Below are positions 1-6,326 of a stretch of 8,786 nt of DNA, piece after piece. The notes under the pieces are model-generated. The model saw nothing but the letters and a program-made list of their open reading frames with translations, did no database searches and was not told where the DNA came from. The DNA lies in assembly GCA_049644285.1 (NCBI GenBank), contig JBARRP010000056.1, forward strand, positions 1-8,786, given 5' to 3'. The translations under genes and the position numbers were made by a program. Source of the stretch: CAVRXT01 sp049644285 (GTDB taxonomy: Bacteria; Acidobacteriota; Terriglobia; Acidiferrales; UBA7541). How positions within the stretch are numbered: the stretch's first letter is position 1; each line of letters starts with the position of its first letter.

Positions 1-1131
1 CTGGATACCTGAAACAGCACTGGCCAGCAATCCGGGAACAACTGCTGAACGGAACCTACAAACCGCAACCAGTAAGGCGCGTGGAGATCGAGAAACCAGA
101 CGGCGGGGTGCGAAAGCTTGGCATCCCGACCGTACTGGACCGATTTCTCCAGCAAACGGTGATGCAGGTTCTACAACGCAGGTGGGATCGGACGTTTTCC
201 AAGCACAGCTACGGGTTTCGGCCCAGGCGCTCGGCCCATCAGGCGGTGGAAGCGGCGCAGCAGTACATCGCCGAGGGTTGCCGTTGGGTGGTTGATCTTG
301 ATTTAGAGAAATTTTTTCGATCGAGTCAATCACGACAAACTGATGGCAAAGATTGCGGAGCGGATTAGCGACAAGCGCTTGCTGAAGCTGATCCGAGCAT
401 TTCTGCAAGCCGGAGTGATGGAAAACGGACTGGTGAGTCCGGTGGATGAGGGGACGCCGCAAGGCGGTCCTCTATCCCCGTTGCTATCGAACATCGTGCT
501 GGACGAATTGGACCAAGAGTTGGAGCGACGCAGCCTCCGACACGCTCGATACGCGGACGATTGCAATATCTACGTACGCAGTCGGCGAGCGGGGGAGCGA
601 GTGATGGCGAGTATCACCGCGTTCATCACGTCTAAGCTCAAACTCAAGGTGAACCAACAGAAGAGTGCGGTGGCGCAGCCACGGATGCGAAAGTTTCTAG
701 GATTCAGTTTTACTTCGAGTCAGGAGCCGAAGCGGCGCATTGCGCCCAAGGCGATCCTTCGATTCAAAGAACGGATTCGGGAACTGACGCGACGGACACG
801 CGGGGTTAGCGTGGGGAAAATGGCCGAAGACCTGAGCCGTTACCTGCGAGGGTGGCAAGGCTACTTCGGTTTCTGCGAAACCCCCTCAGTGTTGGGCGAA
901 CTTGATCAGTGGACACGGAGGCGACTCCGGTCGTTCCTGTGGAAGCAGTGGAAACGCGGCCCGGTGCGCTTCACTGAGCTAACCCGACGGGGCGTCAGCA
1001 AGGACCTCGCCGTTCGAACGGTGAAAAGTCCCCGCGGCCCGTGGCGCTTAGCGAACTCACCGGCACTGGCGCTCGCCCTGCCCAATGCGTACTTCGACTC
1101 GCTTGGCATTCCACAACTGCTCGGTACTTGA
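1..1131 (+). pseudogene. ltrA: Group II intron reverse transcriptase/maturase, frameshifted and 5'-truncated by the window edge
   Basis: The coding frame is already open at base 3, reading GYLKQHWPAIREQLL, so the true start lies upstream. The first part carries the N-terminal RT blocks (KLGIPTVLDRFLQQ, SYGFRPRRSAHQAV) and the first catalytic aspartate in VVDLDLEKFF. At 312-317 there is a T6 run where T5 would restore the family sequence FFDRVNHDKL. One extra base shifts the frame, and the first part ends at 368. The second frame continues as MAKIAERI through TPQGGPLSPLLSN, the catalytic YADD (bases 550-561), and the maturase (X) domain with YLRGWQGYFGF. It ends with NAYFDSLGIPQLL and a TGA at 1129-1131. 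Catalytic residues lie on both sides of the shift, so neither half should be active alone. Likely explanations are a decaying intron or a homopolymer sequencing error; recoding or slippage at T6 is less likely. Confidence 0.92.
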
Positions 1132-1146
1132 TCGCTTAACCCGCCG

Positions 1147-1180
1147 AACCGCCGTATGCGGACCCGCATGTACGGTGGTG
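1147..1180 (+). ncRNA. Group II intron domain V (catalytic hairpin)
   Basis: A 34-base hairpin, the canonical length for domain V. The lower stem pairs 1148-1156 with 1171-1179, a two-base bulge (T1169, G1170) follows, and the upper stem pairs 1157-1160 with 1165-1168 around loop GACC. The C1150-G1151-C1152 triplet with a G1151/U1176 wobble matches the position of the catalytic triad, which is AGC or CGC in this family. The placement just after the maturase stop is typical. The fold was paired by hand, but every lower-stem pair is Watson-Crick or G-U. Confidence 0.88.
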
Positions 1181-1181
1181 T

Positions 1182-1214
1182 GACAGGGAATACGGGCAAC
1201 CGTTTACCTATGTC
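1182..1214 (+). ncRNA. Group II intron domain VI with branch-point adenosine
   Basis: The basal stem pairs GACA (1182-1185) with TGTC (1211-1214). A1210 is bulged out. The stem continues with 1186-1188 against 1207-1209, then has isolated mismatches (1189/1206, 1191/1204). It closes with 1192-1195 against 1200-1203 under a GCAA tetraloop. The single unpaired A seven bases before the GAT end (1215-1217) is the expected branch point for lariat formation. This defines the 3' splice junction as 1217/1218. Confidence 0.8.
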
Positions 1215-1262
1215 GATTTGACACAGCGGCTATCAGACTCGCCCGGACTAAGGCGGTGGGAT

Positions 1263-1268
1263 TAGAAT
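1263..1268 (+). promoter_or_regulatory. Possible -10 element of the rel gene
   Basis: TAGAAT differs from TATAAT at one base and lies nine bases before the rel ATG, so transcription would begin within a few bases of the start codon. No matching -35 element is seen 16-18 bases upstream. A perfect TTGACA at 1218-1223 is too far away to pair with it. The same TAGAAT-N9-start layout occurs at 4315. This is weak when taken alone. Confidence 0.3.
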
Positions 1269-1277
1269 AGGGGCACG

Positions 1278-3476
1278 ATGGAACCCGCGGGCAAACCGGC
1301 AATCACTGCGGCGGCGCGTCGCGCGGTCGACCTGCGCTTTGTCGAGCTTATGGACAAGGTGCGGCGAAATCGTCCGGGGGATGATCTCGAGCTCCTGCGC
1401 CGCGCCTACGATTTCGCGGCGGAGCAGCACCACGAGCAGACGCGCGCTTCGGGCGAACCCTATCTCTCGCACCCGCTGGCAGTGGCTCATGTATTGGCGG
1501 ACATGAAACTCGATGTGACCACGCTTTGCGCTGCGCTGCTTCACGACGTCGTCGAAGACACCAAGATCCCGCTCGAGCAGATTTCGGATCTGTTTGGCCT
1601 GGATGTCGCCCGGCTGGTTGAAGGCACCACGAAGATCAGCCGGCTGGATTTGCTGGCCCCGGAAGCGCGCCAAGCCGAGAATGTCCGCAAAATGCTGTTG
1701 GCGATGGTGAACGACGTCCGCGTCGTGATGGTGAAGCTGGCGGACCGGTTGCACAACATGCGCACGCTCGAGTATCTGGCGCCCGACCGGCAGGAGCGCA
1801 TCGCCCGTGAAACCCTGGATATCTATGCGCCGGTCGCGAATCGCCTGGGCATGGGATTGATTCGCGGTGAGCTCGAAGACCTTGCGTTCCGTTACCTCGA
1901 GCCGGCGGCGTTTCTGGAGCTACAGAAGAAAGTCGTGTCAAAACAGAAAGTCCACGAAAAATTCCTGAAAGAGGTTCAGGACACCATCCGGAGCAAGATG
2001 GTCGAGAGCAGTATTCCCGCTGAGGTCGAAGGGCGGACCAAACGTCTCTATTCTCTCCATCAGAAGATCCAAAAACAGCAGCGCGCGCTGGACCAAGTCT
2101 ATGACCTGCTGGCGGTCCGGGTCATCACCGATACGGTGAAGAACTGTTATGCGGCGTTGGGCGTGATTCATCAAATCTGGCGGCCGGTGCCGGGCCGGTT
2201 CAAGGACTATATCGCCATGCCGCGCCCAAACCTCTACCAGTCGCTCCACACCACCGTCATCCATGCCGGCCAGCCTTTCGAAGTCCAGATTCGCACTCAG
2301 GAAATGCATCGACTGGCGGAGCAAGGCGTTTCGGCCCACTGGAAGTACAAGGACGGACGCGAGGCGACCAAGGCCGACGATCAACGCATCGTGTGGCTGC
2401 GTCAGTTGATCGAATGGGTCCAGGAAATGGAGGAGCCCAGCGAGTTCCTCTCGACACTGCGTGTCGATTTATATCCTGAAGAAGTTTATACGTTTTCGCC
2501 GAAAGGCCGCGTAATGGTCTTGCCGCGCGGCGCCACGCCGGTCGATTTTGCGTATGCGATCCATACCGAGGTCGGGCATGAGTGTGTGGGCGCCAAGGTG
2601 AACGGGCAGATCGTGCCTTTGCGTCATGCGCTCGCGAACGGTGATGTGGTCGAAATCCTGACGCAGAAAGGCCATGCACCCAGCCGCGACTGGCTGACCT
2701 TCGTTCAGACCTCGAAGGCTCGCAGCAAGATTCGCCACTGGATCAATCTCTATGAGCGCCAGGAGGCTACGGAAGTCGGACGACGCCTGTTTGAGCGCGA
2801 AGCGAAAAATTGCGGCATCAGTCTGAAGAAAATCTCCGCTCAGGATCTGGAGCGCGTCGCGAACGAATATGGCTGCGCGCGGGTGGATGACCTCTATGCC
2901 GATCTCGGTTACGGCAAGTGGTCAGCGCGGCAAGTGTTGGCGAAAGCAGCCAAGGAGCCGCTGGTCGAGCACCCGGAAGAAAAGCCGCCCAAGCTGGTTT
3001 CAACCGTCAAGAAGATGCTGGGCATGCACGACGGGGCAATTCTGGTGCGCGGCCATGATGACTTGATGGTGTACCGCTCGAAATGTTGCAATCCAATTCC
3101 CGGCGATGAAATCGTGGGCTACGTCACGCGCGGCCGGGGCATCGCGGTTCACGGCACTTCCTGCCCCAACGTTCAGAATCTGCTCTACGAAGCCGAGCGG
3201 CGCATCCCGGTGGATTGGGCCGGGTCGACCGAAGCGACGTTCCCAGTGCGGTTGCGGATTCGGGCCGAAGACCGCCCAGGACTGCTTGCCGACATCACCT
3301 CGGTGATCAGCGGCGCCGGAGCCAATATTCGAACTCTCGAAAGTGGCGGTGAAGGCCTGCACGCCCGCGTCGAAGTTGCCCTCGACGTCCACGATCGCAA
3401 ACAGCTCGAACGCATCCTCGCTCAGATGAAAAAAATCTCGGGCGTGTTTGACATCGAGCGCGTTTACAACGTCTGA
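1278..3476 (+). CDS. rel: Bifunctional (p)ppGpp synthetase/hydrolase (RelA/SpoT family)
   Basis: A 732-residue cytoplasmic stringent-response enzyme: it makes (p)ppGpp from ATP and GDP/GTP and hydrolyses it. The hydrolase HD domain covers about 40-200, with H65 (YLSHPL), H89-D90, E93-D94 and D156 (LADRLHN). The synthetase domain covers about 265-360 and contains R307-F-K-D310, GRFKDYIAMPRPNLYQSLH, and E335 in EVQIRT. The RxKD signature is that of bifunctional Rel/SpoT enzymes, whereas RelA synthetase-only enzymes have ExDD. A TGS domain follows at about 400-460, then the helical and CCNPIPGD zinc-finger-like region (C603, C604), and a C-terminal ACT domain at about 655-730 (FPVRLRIRAEDRPGLLADI). 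The length is typical of full-length Rel. The ATG at 1278 has only a weak GGGG upstream. The domains are complete with no frameshift. The upstream neighbour is the group II intron, whose 3' end is 60 bases away. Confidence 0.97.
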   Translation: MEPAGKPAITAAARRAVDLRFVELMDKVRRNRPGDDLELLRRAYDFAAEQHHEQTRASGEPYLSHPLAVAHVLADMKLDVTTLCAALLHDVVEDTKIPLEQISDLFGLDVARLVEGTTKISRLDLLAPEARQAENVRKMLLAMVNDVRVVMVKLADRLHNMRTLEYLAPDRQERIARETLDIYAPVANRLGMGLIRGELEDLAFRYLEPAAFLELQKKVVSKQKVHEKFLKEVQDTIRSKMVESSIPAEVEGRTKRLYSLHQKIQKQQRALDQVYDLLAVRVITDTVKNCYAALGVIHQIWRPVPGRFKDYIAMPRPNLYQSLHTTVIHAGQPFEVQIRTQEMHRLAEQGVSAHWKYKDGREATKADDQRIVWLRQLIEWVQEMEEPSEFLSTLRVDLYPEEVYTFSPKGRVMVLPRGATPVDFAYAIHTEVGHECVGAKVNGQIVPLRHALANGDVVEILTQKGHAPSRDWLTFVQTSKARSKIRHWINLYERQEATEVGRRLFEREAKNCGISLKKISAQDLERVANEYGCARVDDLYADLGYGKWSARQVLAKAAKEPLVEHPEEKPPKLVSTVKKMLGMHDGAILVRGHDDLMVYRSKCCNPIPGDEIVGYVTRGRGIAVHGTSCPNVQNLLYEAERRIPVDWAGSTEATFPVRLRIRAEDRPGLLADITSVISGAGANIRTLESGGEGLHARVEVALDVHDRKQLERILAQMKKISGVFDIERVYNV

Positions 3477-3512
3477 GGCGTTCCCCAAACTCGCAATCCT
3501 GGTAATCTTTGC

Positions 3513-3538
3513 GTGACATTGCCCACCGTTGGTGTCAC
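3513..3538 (+). repeat. Imperfect inverted repeat between rel and the next gene
   Basis: Arms GTGACATT (3513-3520) and GGTGTCAC (3531-3538) give six Watson-Crick pairs plus two G-U pairs around a ten-base loop. It begins 37 bases after the rel stop. No T-run follows, so an intrinsic terminator is not supported. The perfect outer hexamers GTGACA/TGTCAC would also suit a dimeric regulator. A TACAAT hexamer (3547-3552) just downstream could be a -10 element of the next gene, but no -35 is evident. Confidence 0.35.
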
Positions 3539-3559
3539 ACCACAGATACAATTCCCAAA

Positions 3560-3566
3560 GGGGGAG
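3560..3566 (+). promoter_or_regulatory. Ribosome binding site that selects the GTG start at 3572
   Basis: GGGGGAG stands five bases before the GTG at 3572. The in-frame ATG at 3599 has no purine-rich site before it, so this site favours the GTG start. Confidence 0.55.
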
Positions 3567-3571
3567 ATCTG

Positions 3572-4255
3572 GTGATCTCGGCTCGACACAACCCGTGTAT
3601 GCATCGGTCGCGACGCTGGCCGGCTGTACAGATTCTTTGCGCTCTCAGCTTCGTGTTAATCGTCGGGGCGAGTTGCAAGAAAGTTCATCGGATCGACACC
3701 ACTCCGCTCGACCTGGTCGGGACGTCCTACAGCACGATTCAGGATCTGAAGGCGCTCAACATCAGCGACGCTGAGATCAAAGAGCTGGTCAAGGCGAAGC
3801 AGGCCGGCATTTCCGACGCCACGTGCGTGGAGCTGGTGCGAATCGCACGCAGCCAGCAGCATCCCTTCAATTCCGCTGAAGCGGTAGCGGGCCTGCTTCA
3901 AGTCGGAATGAGCGAGGAGAGTATTCTGCAGCTCGCGCGCATGAAGCAGATCGGCCTAGGCGTGGGGGAGTTGCAGGCGATTCGGCTTGCGGGCCTGCCG
4001 GACTCGATTGTGCTCGAGGTAGCGCACCAGCACTCCGATGGCCACGCGGTGCTCTCCGGCGCTTCCATCGCTCAATTCATGAATACCGGGATGAGCCGCC
4101 AAACGTTACTCGAGCTTATCCGGCGCGGCGTGCCCGATGATCAGGCTCAAACCATCCTTGCCATGAAGCGCCACCGTGCGAAGGATGCCGAAGTCCTTGC
4201 CCGCTATCCAGCGCAGGTGCACCCAGAGCCCACTCCTCCCTCCATGAATCATTAG
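3572..4255 (+). CDS. Predicted exported lipoprotein with helical repeats, unknown function
   Basis: No known family was recognised. From the GTG start the protein has 227 residues. A positively charged stretch (HRSRRW, 11-16) is followed by a hydrophobic segment (about 17-31) and GASC-KK with C35. This resembles a lipoprotein signal peptide, although G at -3 departs from the usual lipobox. The mature part is almost entirely predicted helix. It is built on recurring helix-turn-helix units whose turns read N63-ISD, G79-ISD, G112-MSE, G141-LPD, G173-MSR and G186-VPD, spaced 13-16 or about 32 residues. Such stacks usually mediate protein contacts, but no partner can be named. The tail is proline-rich (PEPTPP). 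An ATG at 3599 is the alternative start and keeps the signal segment. The gene lies between rel and another lipoprotein gene, all on the same strand. Confidence 0.8.
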   Translation: MISARHNPCMHRSRRWPAVQILCALSFVLIVGASCKKVHRIDTTPLDLVGTSYSTIQDLKALNISDAEIKELVKAKQAGISDATCVELVRIARSQQHPFNSAEAVAGLLQVGMSEESILQLARMKQIGLGVGELQAIRLAGLPDSIVLEVAHQHSDGHAVLSGASIAQFMNTGMSRQTLLELIRRGVPDDQAQTILAMKRHRAKDAEVLARYPAQVHPEPTPPSMNH

Positions 4256-4291
4256 CCGGAATCCGAAGCATAGTTTTGACGGACGCCCGTT

Positions 4292-4320
4292 TTGACCGGG
4301 GCGCGTCTGCCCGGTAGAAT
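4292..4320 (+). promoter_or_regulatory. Sigma70-type promoter for the M1-like lipoprotein gene
   Basis: TTGACC (4292-4297) and TAGAAT (4315-4320) each match the consensus at five of six bases and are separated by the ideal 17 bases. The -10 ends nine bases before the TTG start at 4330, so the leader would be only a few bases long. A second TTTTGAC copy lies 16 bases upstream (4274-4280), giving a short direct repeat that a regulator could read. Confidence 0.5.
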
Positions 4321-4329
4321 CTCTACATC

Positions 4330-5862
4330 TTGAACCGCCGAAGCGCGCAATGGCGCTGCTCAACCGCCCTCTTACTGCTGGGAGTGCTGGGTTGTGCTTC
4401 CTGCGCTACTCCGCTCACTCCTGGATATGGTATCGAGCGCGAGCGAATCGAAGTGCACTACGTTCCCGGATCGCCTCCGCACCTGGCTGTTCGCGCGGAA
4501 TATCTCCTCAACAATCTTGGCAACGGCGCGCTGACATCCGTGGCAGTAGTCCTCCCGGGCAAAACTCCCTACGGAATGCAGAATCTGCGGGTGGAAATGG
4601 GTGGCCAGCGGATAAGCGGTGCGTCGACGTCTCGCGAGAATGCCGAAGCCTCTTCTGAGGAAGAAATAGAGCTGCCCTTCGACCCCCCGTGGGCCATGCG
4701 GCAAAAACGGAGCCTCGGGATTCAATACGATCTCGACGCTCCGGCTGGCGGTGACGCGGCCGGGGCGGTGGATCGTGGCTATTTTTACCTTCCGTCCTCT
4801 AGCTTTCCTGAGTTTCAAGCACCAAAAATACTGTTCGCGCACGATGTCGAGAGACCGATCAGGATGGATTTTACCCTTCGTGTTCCCCACAATTTCCTGC
4901 TGCATGCCGCCGGATCTCCTGCTAGGACACGCCACCACGGTGGCGAGACCGAATGGCACTATCGAATCGGGAGACGCGACCCGGATCCGTTTGTCATCGC
5001 GGGGGCGTACGAAGAGCAAGTGGTGAAAGCGTCGACCGTCGAGGTTGCGTTCTGGACGTTCGAGCCGATTCCGACCGATGCGGTGAATGCCGCCAGAACC
5101 CGCCTCACCGCCACCCTGGCGGCATATACGGATGCCTTTGGGCCGCTGTCGAAGCCGCCGCTGAAAGTTTGGATCGTCCGAGCTCGGTCCGCGACGGACC
5201 AGAGCCCTTCCAATTCAGGACCTGCTTGGGGAGGTGGATTCCCAGACGGGCTCCTGGTCAATGAAGGGGCATTCCCCGGAGGCGTCCAAAGCGAGGACTT
5301 TCTCAGCACTGCCGAGACGGCGCTGGCTCAACTTTGGATCGGCGCTCGAGTGAGGATCCGGCCTGAGGCAGAGCTGGTTTTGACGGATGGCTTCGACAAG
5401 TATGCCACTATTCTCGCGGCCGAGGCGCGCGGTGGAGCTTCCGAGCGGCACCGCGAAGTCGAATCAGTATTGCGCGCGTATGATCGTGCGCGGAATGAGG
5501 CAGTCGATGAGCCGCTCTCTCAAATTACCATCGGGGATCCGCTCAAGCAGAGACTGATTGCTTATGATAGGGCGTCGCTGTTTTTCATCGCACTCGAAGA
5601 CACATACGGCGAAGCCGAGATCCGCCGTGGGATCGCCCGTCTGGTGAGCGCGTTGCGGGGTAACGCCGTCGGCCTGAGCGATCTTCGCGCAGCGCTCGAG
5701 CAGGAAGCCGGAAAAAACATGGCCGATTTCTTCCGCGTGTGGCTCAATCAGCCGGGAATACCGGATGATTTCCGCAAACGGTATGAAGTTGAAGCGCCGA
5801 AGAGGAACGCTGAAAGCGGACCGCAAGCGAAACAGAGGCGGGCTTCTTTTTCTGATTTCTAA
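4330..5862 (+). CDS. Lipoprotein with M1 aminopeptidase-like domain lacking the zinc site
   Basis: A 510-residue predicted lipoprotein. The start is TTG at 4330 because an in-frame TAG lies at 4315-4317 and later starts would remove the signal peptide. The signal is NRRSAQWR plus a leucine-rich core and lipobox VLG-C22. Residues about 35-225 form a beta-rich N-terminal region like that of M1 peptidases. Residues about 240-485 resemble the M1 catalytic and following helical parts: TAETALAQLWIG (327-338) aligns with the HExxHQWWG block, LTDGFDKYA (351-359) with NEGFA-Y, and the end YDRASLFF...FFRVWLNQPGIPDDF (412-481) with the family C-terminus. The zinc ligands are missing: HExxH reads T330-A-L-A-Q334, and the third ligand Glu is D353. 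No GxMEN motif is seen. It is therefore probably not a peptidase and may bind peptide or act structurally. The M1 relationship is inferred by eye. The last residues run into a heptamer repeat. Confidence 0.8.
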   Translation: MNRRSAQWRCSTALLLLGVLGCASCATPLTPGYGIERERIEVHYVPGSPPHLAVRAEYLLNNLGNGALTSVAVVLPGKTPYGMQNLRVEMGGQRISGASTSRENAEASSEEEIELPFDPPWAMRQKRSLGIQYDLDAPAGGDAAGAVDRGYFYLPSSSFPEFQAPKILFAHDVERPIRMDFTLRVPHNFLLHAAGSPARTRHHGGETEWHYRIGRRDPDPFVIAGAYEEQVVKASTVEVAFWTFEPIPTDAVNAARTRLTATLAAYTDAFGPLSKPPLKVWIVRARSATDQSPSNSGPAWGGGFPDGLLVNEGAFPGGVQSEDFLSTAETALAQLWIGARVRIRPEAELVLTDGFDKYATILAAEARGGASERHREVESVLRAYDRARNEAVDEPLSQITIGDPLKQRLIAYDRASLFFIALEDTYGEAEIRRGIARLVSALRGNAVGLSDLRAALEQEAGKNMADFFRVWLNQPGIPDDFRKRYEVEAPKRNAESGPQAKQRRASFSDF

Positions 5863-5892
5863 CCTCGAACTTCCAACATCTAACTTCTATTT
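5851..5892 (+). repeat. Six-unit degenerate 7-bp tandem repeat (TCTAACT-like)
   Basis: Consecutive units read TCTGATT, TCTAACC, TCGAACT, TCCAACA, TCTAACT and TCTATTT. The TAA stop of the preceding lipoprotein gene (5860-5862) lies inside the second unit. The tract is markedly AT-richer than the genes around it and ends five bases before the ridA ribosome binding site. Its reverse complement reads as AGTTAGA/AGTTCGA. Similar heptameric tracts are, to my recollection, scattered in intergenic DNA of some Acidobacteriota; their function is unknown. Confidence 0.7.
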
Positions 5893-5896
5893 CGAC

Positions 5897-5901
5897 GGAG
5901 G
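5897..5901 (+). promoter_or_regulatory. Ribosome binding site for ridA (GTG start)
   Basis: GGAGG lies four bases before the GTG at 5906. This site selects the GTG over upstream in-frame ATGs, which would add a non-conserved extension translated from the heptamer repeat. Confidence 0.75.
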
Positions 5902-5905
5902 CACC

Positions 5906-6283
5906 GTGAAAGAGATCATCTCCACCACGCACGGCCCCAAGGCCATCGGCCCTTATTCCCAGGCCATCAAGGCGAACGGATTCATCTTCGTATCAGGCCA
6001 GGTAGCCTTTGATCCAGGGACAGGCCAACTCGTGGAAGGTGACGTTGCCCGCCAGACCGAGCGAGTGATGGAAAATCTGAAGGGGATTCTCGAAGCGGCA
6101 GGATCGTCGCTGCACAAGGCGGTGAAGACAACCGTCTATCTCAAAGACATGAATGATTTTGCCGCGATGAACGAGGCGTACGGCCGGTATTTCCCGTCGG
6201 CGCCGCCGACCCGGGCTACAGTAGAAGTGGCCCGACTGCCGCGGGACGCCCGCGTCGAGATTGATGTCGTCGCGCTTGCCTGA
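5906..6283 (+). CDS. ridA: RidA family reactive intermediate/imine deaminase
   Basis: A 125-residue protein matching the RidA/YjgF/UK114 family over its whole length. The family forms trimers in the cytoplasm and hydrolyses enamine/imine products of PLP-dependent dehydratases, such as 2-aminoacrylate, protecting PLP enzymes. Visible marks are GPYSQAI with Y17, FVSGQVAFDP with S30, TVYLKDMNDFAAMNEAYGRYF, and PTRATVEVARLPRDARVEID. The last includes R103 and E118, which match the Arg that binds the substrate carboxylate and the Glu of active members (R105/E120 in E. coli numbering). The GTG start has a strong GGAGG and gives the normal family length. The frame is open upstream to 5765, but that extension is not RidA-like. 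ridA is commonly found near rel/spoT genes; here two lipoprotein genes separate them. Confidence 0.95.
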   Translation: MKEIISTTHGPKAIGPYSQAIKANGFIFVSGQVAFDPGTGQLVEGDVARQTERVMENLKGILEAAGSSLHKAVKTTVYLKDMNDFAAMNEAYGRYFPSAPPTRATVEVARLPRDARVEIDVVALA

Positions 6284-6326
6284 CGATTGACGAATGCAGT
6301 TAGCCCGGGCGCTCTTGCAGGCATTC

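Larger units (their letters stand above)
1..1217 (+). mobile_element. Group II intron, 3' portion (5' end outside window)
   Basis: The segment holds most of an intron-encoded reverse transcriptase/maturase, followed 15 bases later by a 34-base domain V hairpin and a domain VI hairpin with a bulged adenosine. That is the normal order at the 3' end of a bacterial group II intron. The 3' boundary is placed at 1217 because the bulged A1210 lies seven bases before a GAT end, matching the usual branch-point to splice-site distance and the terminal AY rule. The 5' exon, domains I-III and the start of the protein gene lie outside the window, so target site and intron class cannot be fixed. The protein shows no HNH endonuclease domain after its maturase part, as in endonuclease-less bacterial introns. 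The protein gene is frameshifted while the RNA domains look sound. Confidence 0.88.

Noticed and set aside
1218..1250. TTGACA at 1218-1223 as the -35 element of a rel promoter
   Set aside because: No -10 element lies 16-18 bases downstream (the sequence there is GCCCGG), and TAGAAT at 1263 is 39 bases away.
1248..1754. Long minus-strand open frames opposite rel, the lipoproteins and the kinase
   Set aside because: They lie fully opposite genes with clear protein families, show no recognisable domains, and are expected in GC-rich DNA.
3509..3571. Extension of the helical-repeat lipoprotein to an ATG at 3509
   Set aside because: The added residues are polar and delay the signal segment. The start lies just ahead of the inverted repeat, and a good ribosome binding site selects the GTG at 3572.
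5765..5905. ridA start at the upstream in-frame ATG
   Set aside because: The extension overlaps the lipoprotein gene and the heptamer repeat and is not RidA-like; GGAGG before the GTG at 5906 gives the normal length.
6294..6326. Sigma factor start at ATG 6294
   Set aside because: There is no ribosome binding site before it and the eleven extra residues are not family-like; ATG 6327 has CAGG at five bases.
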